Assembly: GCF_049354825.1 (NCBI RefSeq) | Contig: NZ_CP186480.1 | Location: 496,001-560,000, forward strand | Length of the DNA stretch: 64,000 nucleotides | Source: Novosphingobium sp049354825 | GTDB taxonomy: Bacteria > Pseudomonadota > Alphaproteobacteria > Sphingomonadales > Sphingomonadaceae | Direction: 5' to 3' | Shown here: in pieces, positions 1-9,633 of the stretch | Position numbering within the stretch: position 1 is the first letter of the stretch | Layout of the letters: every line of letters begins with the position of its first letter | Position numbers and translations under genes: made by a program | The notes under the pieces: generated by a model | What the model was told of the DNA's origin: nothing | What the model saw: only the letters and a program-made list of their open reading frames with translations | Database searches by the model: none

Positions 1-661
1 GCTCCTTCTGGTCGGCCACGGCAGCGACGGGGCGCTTTTCAGGCTCGAGCACGCGGAAAGCGATCTCGTAATTGTCGGGAAGAATCGCACCGCGCCAGCG
101 CCGCGGGCGGAACGGGCTGATCGGCGTCAGCGCCAGCATCGCGGAACCCAGCGGCAGGATGGGCCCGTTCGCGGACAAGTTGTAGGCCGTGGAGCCAACC
201 GGCGTGGCCACCAGGATGCCGTCGCCGGCCAGTTCCGGCAGCCTGACCTTGCCGTTGACGCTCACCTCCAGCTTGGCGGTCTGGCGGGTTTCGCGCAGCA
301 GCGAGACTTCGTTGATGGCGCAGAAGGTGGCCTCCTCGCCGCTGCCGGTGGTGGCGGCCATCAGCAGCGGGTTGACCGCGATGCGGCGCGCGCGCGCCAC
401 CCGGTCGGCCAGGCTGCGGCGGCTGGCCTGGCGGTTCATGATGAAGCCGATCGTGCCCCAGTTCATCCCGTAGGCCGGGATGACCCGTCCATCGTCGAGC
501 ATGTGGTGGAGGGTCTGCAGCATGAAGCCGTCGCCGCCCAGTACGACCGCGACCTCGGCTTCGGCGAGCGGCACGAACTGCGCCTCCTCGGCCAGCGCAG
601 CGGCGGCGTCCTGCGCACGGGCGGTGGGCGAGGCGATCAGGGCAAGGCGCGGCTGGTCCAT
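1..661 (-). CDS. nadK: NAD kinase, truncated by the window edge
   Basis: NAD kinase phosphorylates NAD to NADP in the cytoplasm. I translated this stretch by hand from the ATG whose complement lies at 659-661; about 220 codons run off the left edge, so the C-terminus is missing. The N-terminal part has the NAD kinase signature GGDGFML near residue 39. The segments GMNWGTIGFIMN and GDGILVATPVGSTAYNLSANGP match the NAD-binding and catalytic segments of the short bacterial type. It starts 36 bp after the mfd stop on the same strand, so it is probably the last visible gene of the lptD-sdhE-mfd-nadK run. Confidence 0.9.
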   Translation of the reverse strand, partial: MDQPRLALIASPTARAQDAAAALAEEAQFVPLAEAEVAVVLGGDGFMLQTLHHMLDDGRVIPAYGMNWGTIGFIMNRQASRRSLADRVARARRIAVNPLLMAATTGSGEEATFCAINEVSLLRETRQTAKLEVSVNGKVRLPELAGDGILVATPVGSTAYNLSANGPILPLGSAMLALTPISPFRPRRWRGAILPDNYEIAFRVLEPEKRPVAAVADQKE

Positions 662-697
662 GACCGAAAGGCTAGGGACGGGGGCGGGTTTTGGCAA

Positions 698-3600
698 TCA
701 CGCCGCCTTCGTCTCCTCGCGTGTCCTGCTCGCGATCTGGCTGAGGCCCTTGGTCAGCTGCATCAGCCCGTTAAGTCGCGCCCTTGGATCGCCCCAGGCG
801 CGGTTGACGACCAGCTTGTGGTCGGGGCGCAGCTTGATGGTGCCCTCGAGACGCGCAGCGTAGGCGACCAGCCCGGCGGGATCGGGAAACTCGTCGTTGT
901 GGAAGGTAACCAGCGTGCCTTTCGCCCCGACGTCGATCTTGGCGATATTGGCATCGATCGCCTGGCGCTTGATCCCGATCAGCTTGACCAGGTTGGCGGT
1001 CGCGGCGGGCAGCTTGCCGAAGCGGTCGATCATCTCGGCGCTGATGGCCTCGATCTCGCGGGCGTCGTCGGCGTCGTTGAGGCGGCGATAGAGCGCCATG
1101 CGGACGGCAAGGTCGGGAACGTACTCTTCCGGGATCATGATCGGCGCGTCGACCGTGATCTGCGGGCTGAATCGCTCACGCTCCCTCGACAGGCCGATCT
1201 CGCCCGCCCTGGCGGCAAGGATCGCGTCTTCTAGCATCGACTGGTACAATTCGAAGCCGACTTCGCGGATATGGCCCGACTGCTCATCGCCCAGCAGGTT
1301 GCCCGCGCCGCGAATGTCGAGGTCGTGGCTGGCAAGCTGGAAACCCGCGCCCAGGCTGTCCAGATCGCCCAGCACCTTGAGGCGCTTTTCAGCGACTTCG
1401 GACAGCTGCGTGTCGGCCGGATGGGTCAGGTACGCATAGGCCCGCAGCTTGGAGCGCCCGACGCGCCCGCGCAGCTGATAGAGCTGGGCCAGGCCGAAAC
1501 GGTCGGCGCGGTGGATGATGATCGTATTGGCGCTGGGAATGTCGAGCCCGCTTTCCACGATCGTGGTCGACAGCAGGACGTCGTACTTCTTTTCATAGAA
1601 CGCGCCCATTCGCTCCTCGACCTCGGTCGGGCTCATCTGGCCATGGGCGGAGACGGAGCGCACTTCGGGCACGGTATTGCGCAGCCATTCCTCGACTTCG
1701 GCCATGTCGGCGATGCGCGGGACGACGATGAAGGACTGGCCGCCGCGATGATGCTCGCGCAGCAGCGCCTCGCGCATCACCATGTCGTCCCATTCCATGA
1801 CGTAGGTCCTGACCGCCAGGCGGTCGACCGGCGGGGTCTGGATCGTGGACAGCTCGCGCAGGCCCGACATCGCCATCTGCAGCGTCCGCGGGATCGGCGT
1901 GGCGGTCAGCGTCAGGACATGGACGTCGGCGCGCAGCTGCTTGAGCTTTTCCTTGTGCGTGACGCCGAAGCGCTGCTCCTCGTCGACGATCACGAGGCCG
2001 AGGTCCTTGAACCGCACCGTCTTGGACAGGATCGCGTGCGTCCCGATCACGACGTCCATCGTTCCGTCGGCCAGCTTGTCCTTGGTCTCGGCCGTTTCCT
2101 TTGCCGGCACGAGGCGCGACAGGCGCCCGACCTCGAGGGGGAAACCGGCGAAGCGGTCCTTGAAGTTGCTGTAGTGCTGGCGGGCCAGCAGCGTGGTTGG
2201 CGCCACCACCGCGACCTGGCGCCCCCCCATGGCGGCCACGAAGGCGGCGCGCAGCGCGACTTCGGTCTTGCCGAAGCCGACATCGCCGCAGACCAGCCGG
2301 TCCATCGGGCGGCCGGTGGCAAGGTCGCCCAGCACGTCTTCGATAGCGCGGTCCTGGTCGTCGGTCTCCTCCCACGGGAAGCGGTCGGTGAACTGCTCGA
2401 ACGAGGCGGCTTCGGGCTGCAGGACCGGAGCCTGGCGCAGCGCGCGCGCGGCGGCGGTCTTGAGCAGTTCGTGCGCGATCTCGCGGATGCGCTCCTTCAG
2501 CCGGGCGCGGCGCTTTTGCCAGGCTTCGCCGCCCAGCCGGTCGAGCGCGACGGCTTCGCTCTCGCTGCCATAGCGGGACAGGACCTCGAGGTTCTCGACC
2601 GGGATATAGAGCTTGTCGCCGCCGTTGTACTCCAGCATCACGCAGTCGTGCGGGCTATCGCCGACGGGGATCGACTGGAGTCCTTCGTAGCGGCCGATCC
2701 CGTGGTCCATGTGGACGACGAGATCGCCCGGGGTCAGCGCCGCCAGTTCGGCCAGGAAGGCGTCCGCGGACTTGCGGCGCTTCTTGCGGCGGACGAGCCG
2801 GTCACCCAGGATGTCCTGCTCTGTGACCAGGTCGATCTCGGCATTGGCGAACCCGGTTTCGAGCGGTAGCACCAGCGCCACCGGCGCGCCTCCGTTCTTG
2901 CCACTGGCGGCGGCCAGGCCAAGCGCTTCCTGCCAGGTATCCGCCATCACCGGGACGGGGCGAACCGCTTCGCCCAGGATCGCGGCGAGCCGCTGGCGGC
3001 TGCCCTCGGTATAGGCGGCCAGGATCGCCTTGCGGCCCTGCGCAGTCGCGCCGGTAAGGTAGCGCGCCGCCGCTTCGTAAACGTTGTCGCCGCGCGCGCG
3101 CTCGGGCGCGAAATCGCGGCCCGAGGTGAAGCCAAAGTCAAGGCTGCCGGCGTCGTCGGGGCGGGCGAAGATGTCAGTCTTGTGGATCGGCCGGTCGGCC
3201 ACCGCCGCGTCGATCTCCTCGCGCGTAAGATACAGCGCGGCGGGTTTCAGCGGACGATAGCTGCCCGCCGCCTTGCCGGCGGTGTCGGTGCGGGCCTGGT
3301 AGTAGTCGGCGATGTCCGACAGCCGCTCGTCCGCGGCGCCCAGCGCGGCGCCGTCGGCGACCACGAGGTCGCCCACGGCCAGGTGATCGAACAGCGTGAC
3401 CAGCTTGTCCTCGAACAGCGGCAGCCAGTGCTCCATGCCCGCCAGGCGGCGACCTTCGCTGACTGCGCCGTACAGCGGATCGGCGGTGGCGTTGGCGCCG
3501 AACAGTTCGACATAGCGCGACCTGAAGCGCTTGATCGTCGCCTCGTCGAGCAGCGCCTCGCTGGCGGGCAGCAGCAGGTGTTCGGGCACCGTCCCGGTCG

Positions 3601-4207
3601 ACAGCTGCGTGACCGGATCGAAGGTGCGAAGCGTTTCCAGTTCGTCGCCGAAGAAGTCGAGCCGCAGACCCTGGCCAAGGCCCGAGGGGTAGATATCGAA
3701 GATCGACCCGCGCACCGCGTATTCGCCCGCGTCGGCGACGGTGTCGGTGCGCGAATAGCCCTGGCGCTGCAGCAGCGCGGTCAGGCTCTCGCGGCCGATT
3801 TCCAGTTTCGGCTTCAGCGATCGCACCGATTCGCGCACGCGAAACGGCGTCAGCACGCGCTGCAGCAGCGCGTTGATGGTGGTGACCAGCAGCTGCGGCG
3901 CAGCGCCCTTGTTCTGCAGCCGGTGCAGGGCCGCCAGCCGCCGCGCGCTGACCGACAGGGCGGGGCTGGCCCGGTCGTAGGGGAGGCAGTCCCAGGCCGG
4001 AAACTCGATCACCTCGATCTCGGGCGCGAAGAAGCCCGCCGCTTCGGCAACACTGCGCATCGCCGCTTCGTCGGCGGCGACGAACACCGCGCGGCCGCTC
4101 TTCGCGGCGCGCGCGAGGTCGGCCATGACCAGCGGCTGCGCACCGCGGGCGACGGACGAGAGGGTCAGCGGAGCGGCAGAGGCGGTGATGCGGGCAAGAT
4201 CGGGCAT
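698..4207 (-). CDS. mfd: Transcription-repair coupling factor Mfd
   Basis: Mfd is a DNA translocase that removes RNA polymerase stalled at lesions and recruits UvrA. The protein is 1169 aa, normal for the family. In order it has a UvrB-like N-terminal module, the RNA-polymerase-interacting region, and a RecG-like helicase core. Walker A (GDVGFGKTEVALR) lies near residue 640 and the DEEQRFG Walker B box near 740. A QLRGRVGRS helicase motif VI and a C-terminal TRCF domain follow. The start at 4207 (MPDLARI) is the first plausible methionine. sdhE lies 112 bp upstream and nadK follows 36 bp downstream. Confidence 0.97.
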   Translation of the reverse strand: MPDLARITASAAPLTLSSVARGAQPLVMADLARAAKSGRAVFVAADEAAMRSVAEAAGFFAPEIEVIEFPAWDCLPYDRASPALSVSARRLAALHRLQNKGAAPQLLVTTINALLQRVLTPFRVRESVRSLKPKLEIGRESLTALLQRQGYSRTDTVADAGEYAVRGSIFDIYPSGLGQGLRLDFFGDELETLRTFDPVTQLSTGTVPEHLLLPASEALLDEATIKRFRSRYVELFGANATADPLYGAVSEGRRLAGMEHWLPLFEDKLVTLFDHLAVGDLVVADGAALGAADERLSDIADYYQARTDTAGKAAGSYRPLKPAALYLTREEIDAAVADRPIHKTDIFARPDDAGSLDFGFTSGRDFAPERARGDNVYEAAARYLTGATAQGRKAILAAYTEGSRQRLAAILGEAVRPVPVMADTWQEALGLAAASGKNGGAPVALVLPLETGFANAEIDLVTEQDILGDRLVRRKKRRKSADAFLAELAALTPGDLVVHMDHGIGRYEGLQSIPVGDSPHDCVMLEYNGGDKLYIPVENLEVLSRYGSESEAVALDRLGGEAWQKRRARLKERIREIAHELLKTAAARALRQAPVLQPEAASFEQFTDRFPWEETDDQDRAIEDVLGDLATGRPMDRLVCGDVGFGKTEVALRAAFVAAMGGRQVAVVAPTTLLARQHYSNFKDRFAGFPLEVGRLSRLVPAKETAETKDKLADGTMDVVIGTHAILSKTVRFKDLGLVIVDEEQRFGVTHKEKLKQLRADVHVLTLTATPIPRTLQMAMSGLRELSTIQTPPVDRLAVRTYVMEWDDMVMREALLREHHRGGQSFIVVPRIADMAEVEEWLRNTVPEVRSVSAHGQMSPTEVEERMGAFYEKKYDVLLSTTIVESGLDIPSANTIIIHRADRFGLAQLYQLRGRVGRSKLRAYAYLTHPADTQLSEVAEKRLKVLGDLDSLGAGFQLASHDLDIRGAGNLLGDEQSGHIREVGFELYQSMLEDAILAARAGEIGLSRERERFSPQITVDAPIMIPEEYVPDLAVRMALYRRLNDADDAREIEAISAEMIDRFGKLPAATANLVKLIGIKRQAIDANIAKIDVGAKGTLVTFHNDEFPDPAGLVAYAARLEGTIKLRPDHKLVVNRAWGDPRARLNGLMQLTKGLSQIASRTREETKAA

Positions 4208-4272
4208 GAAAGTGGCAAAGTCCTGGCAGACGCGTTGGTTTCCCGCACCTTCGCTACGGGCAACGGCAAGTG

Positions 4273-4301
4273 CCCCGCGCGCCGGAATATGGCGTGCGGG
4301 G
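4273..4301. other. GC-rich hairpin between sdhE and mfd
   Basis: An 11-bp inverted repeat (4273-4283 with 4291-4301, one G-T wobble) encloses a 7-nt loop, GGAATAT. It lies in the 112-bp gap after sdhE. No U-run follows in the direction of transcription, so it is not a standard terminator. It could be a weak attenuator or an mRNA-stabilising or processing structure. Confidence 0.45.
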
Positions 4302-4319
4302 AGCGGTTTCGCCCGCCTC

Positions 4320-4601
4320 CTAGCCGGGCATTTCCACGTAGTCGAGCCGCCGCAGCGCCGCCATCAGCGGCCCATCGAGGCGCGGTGCTGGCGCCGCGAC
4401 GCCAAGCGCCCAGGCCAGGATATCGACGTCCTGCTCATCCAGCAGCTCCTCGAACCAGTCCAGCGCGGCATCGTCCCAGGCGGCGTGGTAGCGGTCGAAG
4501 AAACCGCCGACCACGAAATCGGCCTCGCGCGTGCCGCGGTGCCAGGCGCGGAAGCGGGCGCGGGCGATCCGCGCCTCGCGCGGGGGCTTAGGACCGTCCA
4601 T
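4320..4601 (-). CDS. sdhE: FAD assembly factor SdhE
   Basis: SdhE (YgfY/Sdh5/DUF339 family) promotes covalent attachment of FAD to the flavoprotein subunit of succinate dehydrogenase. The 93-aa product has the family length and the RGxxE signature (WHRGTREADFVVGGFFDRY, residues about 20-38), followed by an acidic helix (WFEELLDEQDVDILAW). Its ATG begins one base after the lptD stop codon, so the two are probably co-transcribed. The succinate dehydrogenase iron-sulfur gene sdhB lies 34 kb away in this window. Confidence 0.92.
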   Translation of the reverse strand: MDGPKPPREARIARARFRAWHRGTREADFVVGGFFDRYHAAWDDAALDWFEELLDEQDVDILAWALGVAAPAPRLDGPLMAALRRLDYVEMPG

Positions 4602-4602
4602 C

Positions 4603-6912
4603 CTACCGGAAGCCGAGGTTCTTGAGCGCGAAGTGGATCTGGAAGGTGTTGCCGCGCCGCGCGTCGCCTGTCGCCACGTAGTCGCGCCGCCAGGTCACGC
4701 CCAGTTCCAGGCAATCGTCTTCGTAAGCGACGCCGAGGCGCGTGCGCAGCGGCTGGAATCCGTCGGAGGTGTTGGTCGGATCTTCCGCCCGGTCGGTCAG
4801 GTTGATGACCGCCGATCCGAACGCCGACCAGAAGCGCTTGAACTCGATCCGGCCAGCCAGGCGCAGCTCCTCGCGGTCCTGCAAATCCTCGACCGCGGTG
4901 ATATCGCGGTTGAGCCGCAAGTAGCCGACCTCGGCATAAGTCCCGGCGGTGCCGACCGCGGCGTCGAACTCGTTGCGGCGGACGGTGAAGCTGTCCTTGT
5001 CGAGCCGGAAGCGGTGCGTGACCTTGATATAGTCCTTGAAGCGCACTTCCGTGCGGCCGACGATGTCCGACAAGCGGTCGGCCAGGCCGGTGCCGCTGGG
5101 CAATAGCGAATTGTCGTGCGTCAGGCGGTAGGACTGTCCGATGGTCGTGGCGATCCGAAGGCCCGGCCGCTCAAGCTGCCAGTCGAGACCATACGTCACG
5201 CGCGCGCCGCCCTCGACCCGGTCGTAGCCGGGGAAGCGGTTGAGCGCAAAGAGGTTGGAATCTTCCAGGTCGACCGCGCGGGCGTCCTCGTTGGGAACGT
5301 TTAGATTGGGCACTTCAGGGCTGGCGACCAGCTGGATACGCGGGGTCAGCACCTGGGTGCCGCCCAGGAATTCGCCGATCAGCGGCCACTTGAGGTCGGC
5401 CGCCGCGGTAGCGAAGGCGCGATGCTCCCACCCGGGATTGCCGCGATAGACCGCGGTCGAGGTCAGGAAGTTCTCATCCGAATGGTAGAGGTCGGCGCGG
5501 GCCAGCGCGGTCAGCGTCAGTTCCTGGCCCCATGGCGTGATCCGGCGCATCTCCCACTGGGCCCGGGCGAAGGCGCGCTGGGTGTCCTGACCTTCGCGCC
5601 GCGTGATCGCCAGGGTGTTGAGTTGCAGCTCAACCCGGCCGCCCAGGACGGGATCGGCCAGGCGCTGGCGCCAGTCGAGTTCGGGCAGGGCAATCGGCAC
5701 CTGGCCCTGGGTGTCGCCCACGCGCAGGGTCTGCGTGGCCCACCCGGCCAGCGAGAAATAACTGTCGGTGGCAATCCGCTCAAGATCGACCATCGAGCGC
5801 AGCCGGTCGTCGCGGCTGATGTCGTAGCGGCGCAGGAACGTACGGTCTGAAGCGACGCGAATCGAAGCGGTCAGGCTCCAGTACGGGTCGAACTGCAGCT
5901 TGCCGTTGGCGAATACATAGCCGCGAAAATCAGTCTGGCTGGTCGGCGCGCCCGAAATCGTGATGCGGCGGCTGCGGGTGGCATAGCCGGTCACCTGGAA
6001 GGCGCCGATGCCCAGCAACTGGCGGTACTGGGCCGACACCATCGGCAGCGCCTTGGTGTAGACATAGCCGGTCACGCCCAGGTCGGCGCTGTCCGACAGC
6101 TTGACGTAATAGGTGTCCGAAAGCTCGACCCCGTTCGAGGCCGACAGGCGAATGTCGGGGACCAGCAGGCCCGAGACCGCGCGGCCGTCGGTGGAGATCG
6201 TCAGCCCCGGCAGCGGCACCAGCCCGATCCCGAACACTTCCAGGCGGGCGTTGCGGAACTGCACGCGCTTGGTCTGCGGGTTGTACACCACCCGCTGGGC
6301 AGTGATCCGCCAGCTTGGCTTCTTGGGGCAACCATTGCCGTCCTCGACCGCGCAGGCGGTGTAGGCAGCCTTGGTCAGCAGGATGCTGCCATTGGCGTCA
6401 CGCTCGCCGCGAACCGCGGCCAGGCGGCCGCCTTCGCGCAGGGCCAGCAGCAGATTGTCGATGCCCCCGGCCTTGAGTTCGTCCGTCAGTTCGACCCGGT
6501 CGGAAAACAGCTGGTTGCCGTCCTGGTCGACGAAGCGGACGTTGCCGGTGGCGACGATCTGGCCGCTCTTGCGGTTATAGGTGATCGCGTCGGCGCGCAC
6601 CGACTGGTCTTCGCGTCGCAGCACGACGTTGCCGGTGGCGGTGATTGTGTCGGCATCGGAATTGTATTCCACGCCGTTGGCCTCGAACCCGATGCGATCG
6701 GCGTCGGCGGTCGGGGCGGGGCCGCCGACCACGGGCGGCGTGGGCGGGACCGGCTGGGCCAGCGGATCTGCGCTTTGCGTGGGGGAGACGGCGGCGTCCT
6801 GCGCCAGCGCGGGCGTCGCTGACAGCGTCAGCGCCAGCACGGCGGCACCGCCGCGCCACCTTTGCCGAAGAATCGAAAGGGCCGGCAACCGGGGCCGCGA
6901 ACGGGGGACCAT
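4603..6912 (-). CDS. lptD: LPS-assembly protein LptD
   Basis: LptD is the outer-membrane barrel that, with LptE, inserts lipopolysaccharide into the outer leaflet. I chose the ATG at 6912 because it gives an arginine-rich start, a hydrophobic stretch and a signal-peptidase site (ATPALA-QDAA), leaving a 769-aa protein. Upstream sequence in the same frame is low-complexity and overlaps the divergent pepA. Residues about 75-150 form an LptA/OstA-like beta-jellyroll (GNVVLRR, GNVRFVDQDGN). A Cys pair (CAVEDGNGC) follows, and then a long beta-barrel domain. It is divergent from pepA. Confidence 0.95.
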   Translation of the reverse strand: MVPRSRPRLPALSILRQRWRGGAAVLALTLSATPALAQDAAVSPTQSADPLAQPVPPTPPVVGGPAPTADADRIGFEANGVEYNSDADTITATGNVVLRREDQSVRADAITYNRKSGQIVATGNVRFVDQDGNQLFSDRVELTDELKAGGIDNLLLALREGGRLAAVRGERDANGSILLTKAAYTACAVEDGNGCPKKPSWRITAQRVVYNPQTKRVQFRNARLEVFGIGLVPLPGLTISTDGRAVSGLLVPDIRLSASNGVELSDTYYVKLSDSADLGVTGYVYTKALPMVSAQYRQLLGIGAFQVTGYATRSRRITISGAPTSQTDFRGYVFANGKLQFDPYWSLTASIRVASDRTFLRRYDISRDDRLRSMVDLERIATDSYFSLAGWATQTLRVGDTQGQVPIALPELDWRQRLADPVLGGRVELQLNTLAITRREGQDTQRAFARAQWEMRRITPWGQELTLTALARADLYHSDENFLTSTAVYRGNPGWEHRAFATAAADLKWPLIGEFLGGTQVLTPRIQLVASPEVPNLNVPNEDARAVDLEDSNLFALNRFPGYDRVEGGARVTYGLDWQLERPGLRIATTIGQSYRLTHDNSLLPSGTGLADRLSDIVGRTEVRFKDYIKVTHRFRLDKDSFTVRRNEFDAAVGTAGTYAEVGYLRLNRDITAVEDLQDREELRLAGRIEFKRFWSAFGSAVINLTDRAEDPTNTSDGFQPLRTRLGVAYEDDCLELGVTWRRDYVATGDARRGNTFQIHFALKNLGFR

Positions 6913-7017
6913 GGCTTGCCTATCGCACCGGCGCGCCCTAACTGCAATGCCATCCAACCCGCCGGGCGCCGCGGTCGCCGTGCTTTCGATCCCGGCCAGC
7001 AATACAGGCTTTTCCCC

Positions 7018-8469
7018 ATGCAGATCGTCTTCGCCTCCGCCGCCGCACCCGCCGGTCCCGTTGCCCGTGTCGTCGGCCAGGACTCGCTCCCTGCCGACCT
7101 CGCGCCGGTTATGGCGGAGGCTGCGCGCGCGGCTCGTTTCACCGGCAAGACCGGGCAGCTGGTCGAAGCCTTCGTGGCGAACGGCGAGGCGGTCTCCTGC
7201 CAGGTGCTGGTGGGTTCGGGCAAGGACGCCGAGGGGCGCAGCGGCGCGCTTGAGCGCGCCGGCGCCGCGCTCGCCGCCAAGTACGGGTGCTCGGGTGCGA
7301 AGGCCCTGACGATCGATTTCACCGGCAGCAGCCTGTCGGCGGCGGACGTGGCGGCGGTGCTGCTTGGCGCGCGGCTGCGTTCGTGGCGCCACGACGCGTA
7401 TCGGACCAAGCTGCCCGATGAGCAGAAGCGCACGCTGGAAACGATCACGGTCGTCGGCGCACCTGACGGCGCCGAAGCGGCCTGGCAGGTCGAGGCGGCG
7501 CTGGCCGAGGGGCTCGATCTGACGCGCGAACTGGTCGCGGAGCCCGCGAACATCATCTACCCCGAGACATTCGTCGAGCGTGTGACCGCCCGGCTCGAGG
7601 GCAGCGGCGTCACCGTGGAGGTCCTTGACGAGAAGGCGATGAAGGCTCTCGGCATGGGCGCGCTGCTGGGCGTCGCGCAGGGCTCGGCGCGCCCGCCGCG
7701 GCTGCTGGTCATGCGCTGGAACGGCGGCGGCGATGCGCAGCCGACCGCGTTTGTCGGCAAGGGCGTAACCTTCGACACCGGCGGCATCAGCCTGAAGCCG
7801 CCGGCCGGAATGGAAGACATGAAGTGGGACATGGGGGGCGCCGGCGCGGTCGCCGGCACGATGCTGGCGCTAGCCAGGCGCAAGGCGAAGGCCAACGTCG
7901 TCGGCGTGTGCGGCCTGGTCGAGAACATGCCCGACGGCAACGCCCAGCGCCCGGGCGACGTGGTCACCACGATGGACGGCCAGACGGTCGAGGTGATCAA
8001 CACCGATGCCGAGGGGCGGCTGGTGCTGTGCGACGCGATCACCTGGGTGCAGGAAAAGATCAAGCCCGCCCGCATTGTCGACCTGGCCACACTGACCGGG
8101 GCGATGATCATCTCGCTGGGGCATGAGCACGGCGGCCTGTTCTCCAACGACGATGCCCTGGCCGATGGACTGGTCGCGGCCGGCAAGGCCAGCGGCGACA
8201 AGCTGTGGCGTTTCCCGCTTTCGCCTGCCTACGACAAGCTGATCGACAGCCCGATCGCCGACATGAAGAACGTCGGCCCGCGCGAAGGCGGCTCGATCAC
8301 CGCGGCGCAGTTCATCCAGCGCTTCGTCAAGAAGGGGATGCCGTGGGCGCACCTCGACATTGCCGGAATGGTCTGGGCGTCCAAGCCCGGCGCCACCTGG
8401 GACAAGGGCGCGACCGGGTTTGGCGTGCGCGTGCTCGACCGCTTCGTGCGCGACACGCTCGAGAGTTGA
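7018..8469 (+). CDS. pepA: Leucyl aminopeptidase PepA
   Basis: This M17 family cytosolic aminopeptidase releases N-terminal amino acids using two metal ions. The 483-aa product has the metal-binding motif VGKGVTFDTGGISLKP and the family signature NTDAEGRLVL, which supplies further metal and catalytic residues. A less conserved N-terminal macro-like domain precedes the catalytic one (from about residue 175). The ATG at 7018 is preferred over in-frame starts nearer lptD because homology-like sequence (MQIVFASAA) begins there. No clear Shine-Dalgarno is visible. The divergent lptD start is 105 bp away. Confidence 0.95.
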   Translation: MQIVFASAAAPAGPVARVVGQDSLPADLAPVMAEAARAARFTGKTGQLVEAFVANGEAVSCQVLVGSGKDAEGRSGALERAGAALAAKYGCSGAKALTIDFTGSSLSAADVAAVLLGARLRSWRHDAYRTKLPDEQKRTLETITVVGAPDGAEAAWQVEAALAEGLDLTRELVAEPANIIYPETFVERVTARLEGSGVTVEVLDEKAMKALGMGALLGVAQGSARPPRLLVMRWNGGGDAQPTAFVGKGVTFDTGGISLKPPAGMEDMKWDMGGAGAVAGTMLALARRKAKANVVGVCGLVENMPDGNAQRPGDVVTTMDGQTVEVINTDAEGRLVLCDAITWVQEKIKPARIVDLATLTGAMIISLGHEHGGLFSNDDALADGLVAAGKASGDKLWRFPLSPAYDKLIDSPIADMKNVGPREGGSITAAQFIQRFVKKGMPWAHLDIAGMVWASKPGATWDKGATGFGVRVLDRFVRDTLES

Positions 8470-8484
8470 GGCGCCGTGCCGCGC

Positions 8485-8634
8485 ATGCGGCGCAAGGCGG
8501 ACTTGCCGAGCAAGACCTGCGTCGGCTGCGGCCTGCCGTTCGCGTGGCGCAGGAAGTGGGCGCGCGACTGGGAGCAGGTCAAGTACTGCTCCGAGCGGTG
8601 CCGGCGGGGAACGTCAGGAAAGGCGGGCGGGTGA
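8485..8634 (+). CDS. DUF2256 zinc-ribbon-like mini-protein
   Basis: This 49-aa cysteine-rich protein fits the DUF2256 pattern: a basic start, LPSKTCVGCGLPF, then FAWRRKWARDWEQVKYCSERC. The four cysteines (CxxC...CxxxC) suggest a small zinc ribbon. It starts 15 bp after pepA, either at this ATG or at the GTG at 8476. Its stop (8632-8634) overlaps the GTG start of holC in a GTGA arrangement, which implies translational coupling. Its function is unknown in general; small nucleic-acid binding is only an inference. Confidence 0.8.
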   Translation: MRRKADLPSKTCVGCGLPFAWRRKWARDWEQVKYCSERCRRGTSGKAGG

Positions 8635-9068
8635 AGGTCGATTTCTACCAGCTCAGCCGCGATCCCGCGGACATCGCGCTGGCCGCCCTGGCCCGCGCGA
8701 CGCTGTCCGCGGGGGAGCGGATGCTGGTGGTAAGTGCCGAGGCCGGCCTGCTGGCCGCGATCGACACCGCGCTGTGGACGCAGCGGCCCGAAAGCTTCCT
8801 GGCGCACGGCTTTGCCGGCGGTCGCGATGACGAGCGCCAACCGATCCTGCTGTCCGACACGTGCGAGGCCGCCAACGGTGCGCGCTTCGTGGCGCTTGCC
8901 GACGGGCGCTGGCGCGACGAGGCGCTGGGTTTCGAGCGCGTGTTCCTGCTGTTCGACAAGGCGACGATCGAGGATGCCCGCGCCCGCTGGCGCGCGCTGG
9001 ACGCCGCCGAAGGGGTCGAACGCCGCTACTGGGAGCAGGTCGGCGGCAAGTGGGAACAGCGCGCCTGA
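8631..9068 (+). CDS. holC: DNA polymerase III chi subunit HolC
   Basis: HolC (chi) links the clamp loader to single-strand binding protein in the replisome. The 145-aa product starts VKVDFYQLSRDPADIALAALA and shows typical family segments: GERMLVVSAEAGLLAAIDTALW, DERQPILLSD and RVFLLFDKATIEDARARW. The GTG start overlaps the preceding small gene by 4 nt (GTGA). The pepA-holC neighbourhood is common in proteobacteria, which supports the call. Confidence 0.93.
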   Translation: MKVDFYQLSRDPADIALAALARATLSAGERMLVVSAEAGLLAAIDTALWTQRPESFLAHGFAGGRDDERQPILLSDTCEAANGARFVALADGRWRDEALGFERVFLLFDKATIEDARARWRALDAAEGVERRYWEQVGGKWEQRA

Positions 9069-9150
9069 CGCGCGCGCCTTGCCGCGCCGGCGGTTCCCGG
9101 CTAGGGGCGCGCGCAAATCAACCACAATCCGTTTCGCAAGGAAGACTGCA

Positions 9151-9573
9151 ATGGCGGCCACCCGCACCTTTTCGATCATCAAGCCCGATGCCACCCGCCG
9201 CAACCTGACCGGCGCCGTCACCAAGATGCTGGAAGACGCCGGCCTGCGCGTCGTCGCCTCCAAGCGCATCCACATGACCCGCGAGCAGGCCGAGGGCTTT
9301 TACGCGGTTCACAAGGAACGCCCCTTCTTCGGCGAACTGGTCGAGTTCATGACCAGCGGCCCGGTCGTGGTCCAGGTGCTCGAGGGTGAGAACGCCATGC
9401 AGCGCAACCGCGACATCATGGGCGCCACCAATCCCGCCAACGCCGAACCGGGCACGATCCGCAAGGAACTGGCCGAATCGATCGAGGCCAACACCGTGCA
9501 CGGCTCGGATTCGGACGAGAACGCGGCGATCGAAATCGCTTACTTCTTCAAGCCCGAAGAAATCGTCGGCTAA
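9151..9573 (+). CDS. ndk: Nucleoside diphosphate kinase
   Basis: Ndk balances nucleoside triphosphates by transferring the gamma phosphate through a phosphohistidine. The 140-aa product has the family length. It begins with TRTFSIIKPDATRRN and contains the active-site segment NTVHGSDSDENAAIEIAYFF, where the His is the phosphorylated residue. A Shine-Dalgarno (AAGGAAG) lies shortly before the ATG. It is separated from holC by 82 bp and is followed by a strong terminator, so it may have its own promoter. Confidence 0.97.
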   Translation: MAATRTFSIIKPDATRRNLTGAVTKMLEDAGLRVVASKRIHMTREQAEGFYAVHKERPFFGELVEFMTSGPVVVQVLEGENAMQRNRDIMGATNPANAEPGTIRKELAESIEANTVHGSDSDENAAIEIAYFFKPEEIVG

Positions 9574-9598
9574 TCCGTCAAGGTTTCGCGAATGATGG

Positions 9599-9626
9599 GC
9601 CGCCGGAGCGATCCGGCGGCCTTTTT
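9599..9626 (+). terminator. Intrinsic terminator after ndk
   Basis: A perfect 8-bp GC stem (GCCGCCGG with CCGGCGGC, 9599-9606 and 9613-9620) with a 6-nt loop is followed by CTTTTTC. It sits 25 bp after the ndk stop and just before the convergent purN stop, as expected for a rho-independent terminator. Confidence 0.88.
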
Positions 9627-9633
9627 CGCGGCC

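Noticed and set aside
1271..4591. Long plus-strand open frames opposite mfd and sdhE
   Set aside because: Mfd motifs on the minus strand are complete; the plus frames are shadows of the same codon bias.
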